NCBI GenBank assembly: GCA_028274465.1
Contig: CM051456.1
Location: 101,159,348-101,223,347, forward strand
Origin: Plantago ovata
Taxonomy: Eukaryota; Streptophyta; Magnoliopsida; Lamiales; Plantaginaceae
Direction: 5' to 3'
DNA length: 64,000 bases
In this document: one piece after another, positions 12,172 to 22,637 of the stretch
How positions within the stretch are numbered: position 1 is the first letter of the stretch
Layout of the letters: the number at the start of each line of letters is the position of its first letter
The notes under the pieces: model-generated
Told to the model about the DNA's origin: nothing
Databases searched by the model: none
What the model saw: the letters and a program-made list of their open reading frames with translations, nothing else
Position numbers and translations under genes: made by a program

Positions 12172-14489
12172 ATGCCTAGAACCCGAACGGGTGGGCCTAA
12201 CGTTGAACCTTACATAGACGAAATCGATCGCTTGTATCGGAGGAGAAGAAGGAATCTCAATTCTCAGTTTGAAAGGGTAGCATCTAGAGCTTCCACATCT
12301 GGAAGTAGAGAAGAATCTTTCTCACATCTCTCTGAACCAATTCTTGAGTCGGTTTTCGTGGAAGGTGAAATGGCGGAGCAACCTATTCGTTCACTCACCA
12401 AGCCACCTGTTGGGGCTAGAGGACCAGAATTGTCCTCAATGATGCCACTAGGAAGCTGGAGATAAAGAACCACATGTTCCAACAACTTCCCAAGTTCTAT
12501 GGGATGGTTAATGAGGACGTGATTGGGTTCTTGAATGAGCTCGAGAACTTTGTTCTCCATCTTGGGCGACCGGGTGCTGGAGTGACGGACGATGATCTTC
12601 GCATGAAGGTTTTCTCCATGGGTCTAGGTGATCGAGCAAAGGCTTGGCTCAATACTCTAGAGGCTGGGTCTTTGACTACATGGGTGCTCTGTTTCGACAA
12701 GTTCATGGATCGGTACTACCCCACTTCCAAGACGATGGCTATGAAGAGCCAAATTAGCACCTTTGATTAGCGATATAATGAAGCTTTTCACGAGGCTTAT
12801 GATCGTTTCATGGGGTTGCAACATAGATGCCCTCACCATGGATATGATAAAGGTCAGCTTCTCCAATTCTTTTACAATGGCTTGCATCCTGAGATTCAAT
12901 CTCAAGTGGATAGCATTTGCGGTGGAAGTATGGGAGAGTTGACTCCTACTCAAGCTCAAATGAAGCTAGACACGATGTACCGAAATTCTCAAAACCGGAA
13001 TGTTAGAGCTCGTGTGCTTCAAAAGGAGCAAAGGGGAGAGGCAAAGGCAAGAGTGGAACAAGATGCCTTTGATGGGTTCGCCCATGAGGTCAAGCAAGCT
13101 TTGAGGCAAAGCGTTCCTATCCCTTCTACCGAGATTTGTGGTGTCTGCAAGAATTATGGGCACCCGGCCTATCTATGCCGTTCTGAGTTTGCTAGAGAGA
13201 AATTCATCAAGAACGAGGTCCGTCAAGAGGTCTATGCTGCTGCCGAAGGGGAGCAAGTGACCGAGGACGTGAACTATGGCCAAGGATATGGCAATGTTAG
13301 GCCACAAAACCGTGGGGGACAAGGACCACGAGGTGGGAACCAGAACCAAGGCAACCGTGGTTATGTCCACAACCCGGACCAATATGCCTATGGTCCACAT
13401 CAAGATCGAAGCCGTCTCAGCTATGGGAACTACTGGTACGAAGGAGCACCACCTTCTAATCCCACACCCCCACCTCCGGTTGCTAGTTCAGGACCGCAAG
13501 GTGGAGGGGTGCTCCCTTCTCCTCTTGTTACTTCACTCAATGATCTGGTTATGAAGACGAACAAATTCATGGAGCATTAATATCGTAATGAGGCTACTAA
13601 CAATCAACGCTTTGAGAAGCTTGAGGCTAGTAGTAGCAGTCTCCATAAGAAGCTACAAGAGCTTATAGATCGAGGGGCGAGTAGAGAGAAAGGGAAGTTT
13701 CCCGGAAACACAGAGAAAGCCATGGCTATAACCGTGGTGACTGATTTGCCCGTGGTGATCACGGTTGTGAGAGACAATGCACGAGTTGAGGTGCCAAGTT
13801 GCAAGATAACTGAAACTTGCAAAGTGAGTGAGGAGCTTGAGACTCCTAAGGTAGTTGTGGAAGAGAAAGTGGTCGCACAATCTGATGCGATAGTGGAAGA
13901 AGTGAATGAAAACTCATCGTCTGAGGATGAGTTGGTGGATATGGTGGAAGTGCCTATCCAAGAGAGCTTTGATGTGGAAATCGGCTTGGGTAAGAAGGAT
14001 GGAATAGTGGCAACTCTAGACACGGGAGCGGGTGTGAATGTCATACCTTTGAATGTGTACGAAGAGTCGGGTTTGTCTGGCTTAAGACCAATGAAGTGCA
14101 TGGTGCAATTGGCGGACGGGTCTATGAAGAAGCCATTGGGTGTGATCGAGAATCTAGTGGTAAGAGTCGCCGGTGTAGAGGTCAAGACGAACTTCATCGT
14201 CATGCCTACATCCTCCGCAAAGCTCAAGGATGTGGTTCTTTTGGGTAGAGCCTTCATCAACAAAGTACATATGGTGATAGACATGTATCGTCGTACATGT
14301 AGCTTCGAGGTAAATGGCAAGCAACATACGTTGCGAGCCATAATTAATTCATGTGCTTATGTTGATACTAACGAACTTGTAGGATTCTTTGGTCCTCTTT
14401 ATGTTCGTCAAGATGTGCAGGGACTTGATGCTTTGAAGAGCACTTGGACGGGGAAATCTAGTACCCGATGCGAAATTGATCCCGCATGA
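12172..14489 (+). pseudogene. Element C gag-protease polyprotein (decayed)
   Basis: This encodes the capsid and nucleocapsid region followed by an aspartic protease. Seen in order: MPRTRTGG start, an Arg-rich stretch, a Retrotrans_gag-type segment (QQLPKFYG... GLGDRAKAWLNTL... FFYNGL), a CCHC zinc knuckle CGVCKNYGHPAYLC at about 13137-13178, a Gly/Gln/Asn/Arg-rich linker, an acidic region, and the protease core LDTGAGVNVIP at about 14016 with a later VLLGRAFI. There is a frameshift near 12440 and in-frame stops at 12768-12770 (TAG for CAG) and 13578-13580 (TAA). The frame ends at 14489 just before a GGCAACCCGAGG sequence that normally follows pol in Athila-type elements. The whole RT-RNase H-integrase segment is therefore missing. 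Not translatable as one protein. Confidence 0.9.
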
Positions 14490-14671
14490 GCTAAGACGAG
14501 TCGAGCCAATGACTTCTAAACAAAGGCGCTTCTCGGGAGGCAACCCGAGGTTGTAGGTAATTGCATATAGATTAGAAGCATGTTTAAATTTTGTTTTGTT
14601 GAGTAGACAAGGTTTTTGAGGTGAAAAATTGAGCAAAAGTCGAAAAAAAATGAAGTTAGGAGCTCCAGGTC

Positions 14672-14852
14672 CCAAGCGCTCCGCTTGGCTCAAGCCAAGC
14701 GGACCGCTTGGATTTACAGTAGGAACTTCTCCTACTGTAAATCCAAGCGAAGCGCTTGGGGCGACCCAAGCGTCCCGCTTGAACCAAGCGCTTCGCTTGG
14801 GACGCTCAAGCGGCTCGCTTGGCTTCTTTAAAAGCCAAGCGAGCGACTTGAG
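14672..14852. repeat. Palindrome cluster 1 of element C, with 20-bp hairpin
   Basis: Repeated CCAAGCGnnnCGCTTGG units with varying middle triplets (gac, aag, tcc, ctt and others). In the middle is a perfect inverted repeat: CGCTTGGATTTACAGTAGGA at 14705-14724, five-base loop, and its exact complement at 14730-14749. It lies between the gag-protease gene and the second ORF. Confidence 0.9.
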
Positions 14853-15589
14853 TTTTGAAGCTCTCCTCTTCATTCTTTTTCATCTTCTTCCCGATTTTTC
14901 ACCCCAAAAACTTCAATCTCACTCAATTCTCCACCAATTTTTGCAATCTTGTGCATTCTAAAGAGCCCATCACCTCCACTATCATCTAAACCGAACAAAT
15001 TTCACGTTTGAAGCATCATTCACAAGGAATCGAAGGTAACCCTCAAGAACCCTAACTTTCTTGAATTTGGGATTTTGATCTTATTGGCTTCAATTGTGTT
15101 ATGTATTGGTAAATTAGAGTTTGATATTGATTGTTGAGCATGTTTCTTATTGGATGTGATGTCTAAATTCGAATTTTGCTTACTTTGATTTTGATGAACT
15201 CTATGGCTTGAATTCTTGCTAGATAATTGTTTGCATGATTGTTAGCTCGAAATTTGATTATTGATATGATGTTGGTGTTGTTTAGATTGCATGAGAATGT
15301 GTAGGATTGGTTGGGTAGTTCTAATGGCGAGTTTGTTTGCTTGGTTTGATTCGAATTAGCTAATCGTGACGAAGTGTTAAAGCTTCTCGATTCGCTATGT
15401 TTGAATTTTAGCAAGCCTTCAAACTCGTTAAAAAGAACACTTGAGTGAGTTTTGACTTGTTGTGTTATGACTTGTTTTAAACGAAGAACGTATACTTGTC
15501 TTAGAGAAGAAGTAGATTGTTTGGTAGTAGTGTAAGAGTCTAGTCATTTTGATCTATTGGAATGGTCTAATGGGATTTTACTAGGTACC

Positions 15590-16903
15590 ATGTCGACAAG
15601 AAGGAACAAGAGAACCCGAGGAGAAGGATCCTCAAGGGATGGTCAAAGGGGAGCTCGGTATCAACTAACGGATAAAGTGAGGTTATATGAAACTCACTTC
15701 CATTCCAGACCCCACACATACATTGGGGAGAGGAGCATTCGCTTTACGGCTAGCGAAAATGAATTGCCCGGTGTTGGTGAGCTCAACGCCCTAATCACCA
15801 AGCGGGGATGGAAGTACTATGGAGAAGTTATGCCCAATTGGGACCAAGCCGTGGTGGAGGATTTCTACATTGGCTTTGCGGATCGAGATGAACGGACCGG
15901 TGAAGTCCCCGTTCGAGGAGTAGGAGTTGTCTTCACTCCCTTGAGCATCACCAGCTTTCTGATGCAATTGGAAACGCCTCTGGAGCGTGACCCAAATCGC
16001 AGGCCCGAGCCCTATGAGAGGCGCGACTACACTCAAGTCTATGTCTACGACCGGGAGACCACCCACTTCCCATTGGAGATAGTTGAGGGCATCACCGTGG
16101 ATGATTATGTGATGCCTGAGGAACCACCCCGTGTCTTGCACCACAATAATCTCTCCTTCGAGGCTCGGATGATGTTGAAGTTTGTCCACGCAAACTTGAT
16201 TCCTACTACTCATGACACCGCCATTCAGTCTTACTATGGAGCCTTGGTGTACGCCCTTCTGAATGATGTAGCTCTCACTCCCGGCATCATCATTTTCGAG
16301 GAGTTCAAGCAACGCCGCGACAGAAATAGGAAGCTAGCCTTTGGCAATCTGATCACGGGCATGTGCAAGGCCGCCCGAGTTCCCAACATCGAGCCAACTG
16401 TGAGGGCTAAGAAGCCCATGAACATTGACACATACAATGAGATGTACGGGACTTGGTGCCTTCACCAAGGGGAGGCCGCACCGCCGAGGGAGCCACGCTA
16501 TGTAGCACCACCATCTCCTCCACCTTCAGCCGATCAAGGGAGCGGCCAAGGGGGCTTCGACTTTTCGGAGTTCAACCAGCTATTGGCCACTCAGTTTGGG
16601 AACTTCCAAACCAGCATGTTGACGGCTCAGTCGAACCAGATGACCGAGCAATTCAGAAGCTTTGAGGAGCGAGAGGACAAAAGGTGGGAGGACTACCAGG
16701 TGCGAGACGGCCAGCGTTGGGATGCCTTTCAGACGCGTGTTGATGAGCGTTGGGAGGCCGCACGAGCAGAGGACGCCGAGAGGTGGAGAGTTTACCAGGA
16801 GGACACGATGAACCGGTATGATGCTCTAGCTCGCCAAGTTCCGGGGTACCCGTTCCACCCGCAAGGTGATGGTAGTGGAAGCAACCTTCCTCCTTCCTTC
16901 TAG
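15590..16903 (+). CDS. Plant-transposon ORF of element C (PF20167-like) with hendecad tail
   Basis: An intact 437-residue frame starts at ATG 15590 (MSTRRNKRTRGEG). Its middle (residues about 60-300: ITKRGWKYYGEVMPNW, IQSYYGALVYALL, GNLITGMCKAARVPN) resembles the domain annotated in plants as putative plant transposon protein (PF20167, named from memory), common in Athila-type elements downstream of pol. The amino end is basic. The carboxyl end (from residue 365) contains five consecutive 11-residue units beginning RW/RY (RWEDYQVRDGQ, RWDAFQTRVDE, RWEAARAEDAE, RWRVYQEDTMN, RYDALARQVPG), which suggests a hendecad coiled coil. No signal peptide or membrane segment is obvious, so an envelope role is not supported. 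The gene is open although gag-protease is broken. Function unknown. Confidence 0.75.
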   Translation: MSTRRNKRTRGEGSSRDGQRGARYQLTDKVRLYETHFHSRPHTYIGERSIRFTASENELPGVGELNALITKRGWKYYGEVMPNWDQAVVEDFYIGFADRDERTGEVPVRGVGVVFTPLSITSFLMQLETPLERDPNRRPEPYERRDYTQVYVYDRETTHFPLEIVEGITVDDYVMPEEPPRVLHHNNLSFEARMMLKFVHANLIPTTHDTAIQSYYGALVYALLNDVALTPGIIIFEEFKQRRDRNRKLAFGNLITGMCKAARVPNIEPTVRAKKPMNIDTYNEMYGTWCLHQGEAAPPREPRYVAPPSPPPSADQGSGQGGFDFSEFNQLLATQFGNFQTSMLTAQSNQMTEQFRSFEEREDKRWEDYQVRDGQRWDAFQTRVDERWEAARAEDAERWRVYQEDTMNRYDALARQVPGYPFHPQGDGSGSNLPPSF

Positions 16904-17189
16904 AGATCTCAGCTGACAGAGGCCATTTATTCGGTAGTATCCTTATTATCGTTATTTTGGCTTGTTCACTGTTGTTGGTTGAAACTCTTTTTCTTTCGAT
17001 TTGGTTGTATGATTCATGAGATTAAGACTATTTCGATTTGGTTGTATGATGCTATGACTTATGACTCTTGTACTCTTAGTTTGCTTTTGTAGTTGTGGCC
17101 TGTGTGCCTTTTGTCGTGTTTAGATTAGCTTAGCCTTTTGTCTCGGTGCCTTAGTTGGTTAGAATTGAGAAAAATCGAAAAAATGGGGA

Positions 17190-17350
17190 AACAGGCCAAG
17201 CGCCCCGCTTGGGCATCACCAAGCGGACCGCTTGGATTTTCAGTAGGATTTAATCCTACTGAAAATCCAAGCGGCCCGCCTGGATGATGCCAAGCGGAGC
17301 GCTTGTCCAAGCGCTTCGCTTGGCATAGTCCAAGCGGGCCGCTTGGGCCC
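17190..17350. repeat. Palindrome cluster 2 of element C, with 22-bp hairpin
   Basis: It has the same plan as cluster 1: CCAAGCG/CGCTTGG units around a central perfect inverted repeat. Arms are at 17229-17250 and 17252-17273 with a single central base. Compared with cluster 1, one internal A-T pair has become T-A on both arms, so pairing is kept. Confidence 0.9.
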
Positions 17351-18271
17351 TGTTCCCCCATATTTTCCCTTTTTCTCATTTCGCCACCTTTGTGCACCCG
17401 TTTTCACATGTTTCTTGAGTCCTTTCAAGTACTACTCATATATAGGAGATTGGACACGAACCTTATTCTCAGGGAAGTGTACTTTCAATCCAATTTTTCC
17501 TTTTCATTCAACTTTTCTTTGCTCGAGGACGAGCAAAAGTTTAGGTTTGGGGAGGGGGTATTGGATTTTCAGTACTATATGCTTGTGTAGTTCGTACATG
17601 CCTGATTTTACTCAAGTTCATGTGATCTGTCGTGTTTTTTCAAATTTTTGCATGCATATCATCCATAGTTGTTGCACGTTGTTGTGTGGAGTCTATTGCC
17701 AAGTTTTTTCGAACTTTTCTATTGTGTAGACTAAGTGCTTATGACCATTATCATATGTTGCATCACTTTGCAAGTAGTTTGAGGCTTGTCTCGCTTGGTT
17801 TGTCACATTCACTTGTGCACTAGTTAAGCTTAGTAGTGTCGACATCACCTCGAGTGGTGTTTCTTCTACTGCAGTTCACGATGACCATATAAAATGATGC
17901 ATGTTAGAATCTATGGTTGTAACCCGTGTAATTATGTACGTAAGAGGCGACAAGTTTTTCACCTCGATTAGAGATTGCCAAATGCCTAGGAAGGAGGTAG
18001 TGTGAGGTGTGTGATTCCTTGTATTAAACCTATTCTATCGAATAGGTTTGGGGAGGGGGTTACGTTGTTATACTTGTCTTTCGTCCTGAGTCGTTGTAGA
18101 TTTTTCTTAGCTTTATTTTTCTTTTGTTTTGTGTCCCAACCTATTCTCTCGAATAGGTTTGGGGAGGTGTCTTTGTAAAAAGTTTTTCTTTTTTTTTTCT
18201 TTTTCGTCTTTGTGCTCAAACCTATTCTTTGGGGAGGTTTTTGACACGTAGTACTGCTGCTTGCCTAGCTA

Positions 18272-18314
<43 letters not shown>

Positions 18315-19008
18315 AGAGGAAAAAAAAAAAAGAGAAAAGAAAATAAAAAAAGAAGAAAAAAAAAGAAGAAAGAAAATAAAGAATAAGACCCAAAAGCAAA
18401 AGAAGGGTCGTCGCAAGCCAAAAGCAGTCTCGTAGTGTCAAGTGTCATGTAAATATTTTGTCCTTGTGAGGTATCGAGTTGTAAATTCTATCTTTTGTTT
18501 TCGTGTCGCCTTTGTCCAAGGCCTGATCTTGACCACCCTCGTCTTGCTATTCAAGAAGTGGTTGAATGAGATTCGTTCTTTGAGAGTCTGGGTAGAATAG
18601 GGGAGTGTCTTCTTTTTCTAGAGAACCCTCCTTCGTTTGATGAGAGCCAGTATTGGTTCGCCCTCTTTTGAGGAAAAGTCTCGCTTGGTGAACAGTAGTA
18701 AGCCCTCGGTTTCATAGGCACGGGCCAATTGTAGTATGATAATGTGAATCATTATATCGTCACTGACCAGGTCCAGGTAGAAGATGTTACGAGAGACTCC
18801 TTTGCTTAACCAAGTGCACATGAGAATGTGTATATTCGCAATCGAGGCATTCTTCAACCTACTTGCATGTCATGCTCATTTGGTTTTGTTCATAAGAATT
18901 TGGTAGATTCAATAGATTAGTTCACTTTACTTGGCATGAGACTCCTTTTGTGTTGCATTTAGGATAGTTTGTTGTTTGAGGACAAGCAAAGGTTTGGTTT
19001 GGGGAGTT
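17351..19008 (+). repeat. Element C 3' untranslated region and polypurine tract
   Basis: Non-coding. It includes palindromes of the CCTATTC..GAATAGG type at about 18026, 18138 and a half-copy at 18220. An A- and AG-rich low-complexity tract follows (18271-18400). Segments shared with family A (17940-18010 and 18620-18830 match family-A internal sequence) show common ancestry. The polypurine tract is at 18988-19008, immediately before the right LTR. Confidence 0.8.
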
Positions 19009-20380
19009 TGATGAACGTATTTTTGACGCGTTCATCTTGTCTTTTTTACCTTCTTTTGCTACCTTTTAGCCTTTTTTTTGGTTAGTTTTGTAGAATAGTG
19101 TCACGTTTTGTGTTTTCTGCATTTTCAGGCACTGAGGTACGAAACGGCGTTTTTGGGGCTAAAAACGAGCATTTTTGATGAAAAGATGGCCCCATTGAAG
19201 TTCCCCAATCTCTGTGGCTTGTTCGTGAGTGTCTGAGCCCCAATAAGTGCCGAGAAGGACGAGCCCAAGGCACCCGAGGGCCGTTCGTGGGCAAAAGATC
19301 GAGTTTCGAGGCCAAAATTTGCCCAGGAGGCAAGCCCTTCGCTTGGAATTGGAGAAGCGGGACGCTTGGAATTTCAGGAGATTTCAAAAGAGGAACAGGA
19401 AGCAAGCGCTTTGCTTGGCTCTGCCCAAGCGAAGCGCTTGGCAGCCGTTACAGATCCAGATTTTGCCTTCATTACTTGATTTTGGAGTTACTTTTTGATA
19501 CACAGAACATTGGAGACGAGTTTTGGACAGCCCTAAGCCCCAAAAACTCAGAGAAACTCATAGATTCATTGTAATTTAGCTTGGGATTCAAGATTTTGAT
19601 TGGAATTCATCCTTTGTAATCATCTACGGAGAGGTTTTCTTTGATTTCCACCGATTAGTGACAGCTTTGGTGGTAACTTGTATCACTCTCTTGTCTTGTA
19701 GTTTTATATGATGTATTCTGATTATTATTCATATGAATTGATGTCTATGTTGATGAATATGAGTAGCTAAATCCTTTGTGTTGGTGGTAGAATGTAGAAT
19801 TATGCATGTTATGGATTATGCTTATGCTTACATGAGGTTGTGAGTCAATCTTGCTGCAAATTACTTCATATGATTCGTAGTTGCCTATAAAATATATTCG
19901 AATAGAGTATGTGACAAACTCGTTGGTCAATGAAAGCTATAGGATTGTATGTTAGTGATTTGCAGCATGCTAGATAAATGGTGTTAGTGACAAGCACCTC
20001 TAAATTATTGATAGGGACCTTTCATGATGTGTGTCTTGAAAGTTACCTAGACAAGTTGCTTAGCAGACTTAGTTGAAGGTTTTACGCACTGAACTTGTGA
20101 GCATATTAGTAATCCATGCATGTGTATTCGATTTCTACCACCGACCGTTTTCCAAACTTGTTTACAAAAACTCTTGATTTCTCACTTCCCTTGTTCAAAC
20201 ATCTTTCTCAAAAATCATCATCTAGTTGACTGAAATTAGCTAGCAAAAACCTTGATCAAAGCCACGTTAGGTCCCGAGAGAACGACACTCGGGGACAACT
20301 TTCCATTGCACTCTGTTTGTGTAGTGAAAGGTGTTCTTTGGCTTTTAAACAAATTTAATTGGTGAAAAAAGACATCATCA
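19009..20380 (+). repeat. Element C 3' LTR
   Basis: The 1372-base LTR matches 10647-12029 and ends CATCATCA. It is followed at 20381-20385 by ATCCT, the same five bases as before the left LTR. Confidence 0.92.
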
Positions 20381-20615
20381 ATCCTCTCATACAAAGTTGC
20401 TCATGTGATAAGATAACCCCCTCCTCATTCTCACGAGGTATCCTCAACACACCTTCCTCGTACGTATCTAAGAACACTCTTGGATCATCACCCATTGAAA
20501 ACGTGGAGAGAATGGAGTAGTACGAAGGATCAAGGTCATAATTCCTGCAATCGTCATCCAATGGTATGCAAGGCCCTCGAGGCATCACATACCGGGGCAA
20601 CGGTGGTTGACTCAT
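20381..20615 (-). pseudogene. Family-A gag-like ORF, 5' part, split by element C
   Basis: This is the amino-terminal segment of the gag-like frame (start ATG at 20615, MSQPPLPRYVMPRG), continuous with 10093-10646 before element C inserted. At the junction the frame runs into the element's LTR. The leader (20616-20922) and a perfect primer site lie just upstream on the minus strand, so the 5' end of this unit is otherwise well preserved. Confidence 0.8.
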
Positions 20616-20922
20616 CCTTCATATAACTAGTTTCTGCACAGGAGGAAACAAGAAACCAAGGAGCAGAATCCACAAAAGAAAAACAAAAACTTGCAAAGAA
20701 AAGCACAAAGAGTGCAAACAAACACAATGTAACCGAGAACTACGAGAGCGCAAGCACGTAAGGTAACCGATATCAGATTAGATGAATTTTCTGAAAAAGA
20801 TAGCGGGGAAGAAATAGGGTTAGTAAGTGAGATTTCCTGAGAGCAAACCCCCAGAGCTTGTTCTTCTGTAGGGAACTGAATGCTGAAAATATAAATAAGC
20901 TAAACAGAAAAAAGGAGTATAG

Positions 20923-20940
20923 TCCCCGGCAACGGCGCCA
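20923..20940 (-). other. Primer-binding site, tRNA-Asp, intact
   Basis: TCCCCGGCAACGGCGCCA on the plus strand is the exact 3' end of plant tRNA-Asp including CCA. Reverse transcription of the minus-strand unit would start here, three bases from its LTR. Confidence 0.9.
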
Positions 20941-20943
20941 ATT

Positions 20944-21720
20944 TGATGAACGGTAAATTTGTCAGATTCTAGTAATCAAATGAATTTGTATTTAGCCAAA
21001 GGCAATTCACAACTACAACGAAAACCGTAGTGTAGCAGTAGAATAACGTTGAGTGTCGATCTCTAAGGACTATAACTAGCTTTATCTAATCTAACTTAAG
21101 AATATAAAATCAACAGACGACTTAGCAAAGGTTTTTCTTAACAGATAATGGAGATTGGTGATAGTATGGTCATTCAAAGCATAGCAGGTTAATAATCATG
21201 CATGAAGTCCCCGGTTTTGCATAGAGATCTTTGATCAATGAATTGTCCAATTGTGTTCCGTAATTATTCAACACTACGAAGATAGAAGTTTTAGATAGAT
21301 CAAAGAAATAAAGCAATAACTCAAAGTATAATGCGCGATATAGCCATTAGCATAATTATTAACCCTTCGCTAAGAAATCACATACTATCACCAACGAGAA
21401 GTTTAGCTACTCATAGATGTCATGCAATCAACATAAATCATAGCACGAATGAATGAAAACATGTTGAAAGATATATAAATATAAATAGAAAAACTTTAAG
21501 ATACAATGTTACCTAAGGTTGTCAATCTCCGAAGAATCGCGATCTTACAAGCTCCAAAACGCTAAGAAAAAGTATCTCCTAAGCTAAGAATCCCCAGAAC
21601 AGGTTCTGGAGAATTCCTACCTAAAACTAATGAGAAAGGTGAGAGAAAAGGTCTGAGAAGTATGAAAAACGGAGAAAACTGAGCAACTATATATAGTGAT
21701 TCGGCAGGTGTCGGGCGATT
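20944..21720 (-). repeat. Family-A LTR, truncated
   Basis: The 5' LTR of the split unit keeps U5, R and the TATA region (about 21690). It breaks off inside the palindrome cluster at GGGCGATTCG and joins directly to internal sequence beginning ATTCGAAAGAATAGG. The shared ATTCG at the join suggests a microhomology deletion that removed the upstream U3 and adjacent internal sequence. Confidence 0.8.
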
Positions 21721-22637
21721 CGAAAGAATAGGTTGCAAACAAAGGATCACACAATCTCACACTACCTCCTTCCTAGGCATTTAGCAATCTCAAAGCAAGG
21801 TGAAGACTTGTTGCCCCTTAGGTACATAATTACTCGGAAAAACAACCATAAGATCCTAACATGCATTATCCTATTATAAAGGCCTTCGTGAACCGCAGTA
21901 GAGAAAACACAACTAAGTGATGTCGAGACTACCAAGCTCAACTAAGTGCAATACATAAATGTGACAAGCCAAGCGAGAAAAAACCTCAAACAAATTTATA
22001 GAGATGAAGCATATGTTTAATGTCATAATTAGTTAATCTACCCAATAAAAAAGTTCAAAAAATTTGGCAATAAACTCCACATAAAACATGCAAGACTATC
22101 CTAGGATGAATGTAGTGTATGCAACTAAAAACTAAGAAAGCAGTAAACTTGCAAATGCAAACAAAAAACAAGATACCATACTCAACATCACAAAGCCAAA
22201 CAATACTTAACATCATGGTTCACATCCCATCCCCCTCATGAAACTTAAGCTAGTCCTTAGCAAAAGAGAATGAGTAAATAAAAAGTGATACTAGATGTTA
22301 CCGAACGGTTTGGCCTCGGCCGGCTGAGAGCGGACATGTGAAAAGACTAATTATCGGGATTGAAATCCCCATAATAGTCCCTCCACATGTCAGGCAGGAG
22401 ATCATTACCACTAATGTTATCCATTATCAAATGGAAACGAATCTTGTGCATCCGTTCCATTACTCCTCGCATCTTGGGAACCATCCTTGAATGAGTAAAT
22501 AAAAAGTGATACTAGATGTTACCGAACGGTTTGGCCTCGGTCGGCTGAGAGCGGACATGTGAAATGACTAATTATCGGGATTGAAATCCCCATAATAGTC
22601 CCTCCACATGTCAGGCAGGAGATCATTACCACTAATG
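21721..22637 (-). repeat. Family-A internal untranslated region with local duplication
   Basis: This is a copy of the 4340-5047 type sequence. Bases 22268-22488 are repeated in tandem at 22489-22709 (221-base period, few differences), a local duplication not seen in the other copies. Confidence 0.8.

Larger units (their letters stand above)
10647..20380 (+). mobile_element. Element C: Athila-like LTR retrotransposon lacking pol
   Basis: This is a complete insertion of 9734 bases with two LTRs (10647-12029 and 19009-20380), TGATGA/TCATCA ends and the 5-base target duplication ATCCT. It has a tRNA-Asp-type primer site after the left LTR and a G-rich polypurine tract before the right LTR. The order inside is gag-protease, a stretch equivalent to the end of pol, palindrome cluster 1, a plant-transposon ORF, palindrome cluster 2 and a long 3' untranslated region. 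RT, RNase H and integrase are absent. By eye the LTRs differ by roughly twenty substitutions plus small indels, so insertion is fairly recent. Its 3' region is related to that of family A. Confidence 0.92.

Noticed and set aside
13604-14341. Long minus-strand frame (245 residues) opposite the protease
   Set aside because: Antisense to a recognisable gag-protease; no similarity of its own.
14672-14852. CRISPR array
   Set aside because: Repeats are palindromes with 3-base centres and no spacers of constant length; a plant nuclear context also excludes it.
15791-16312. 173-residue minus-strand frame
   Set aside because: Antisense to the plant-transposon ORF, which has clear domain features.
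15590-16903. Envelope-like gene in element C
   Set aside because: Position after pol is where Athila env-like ORFs lie, but there is no signal peptide or membrane helix; the protein fits a plant-transposon domain instead.
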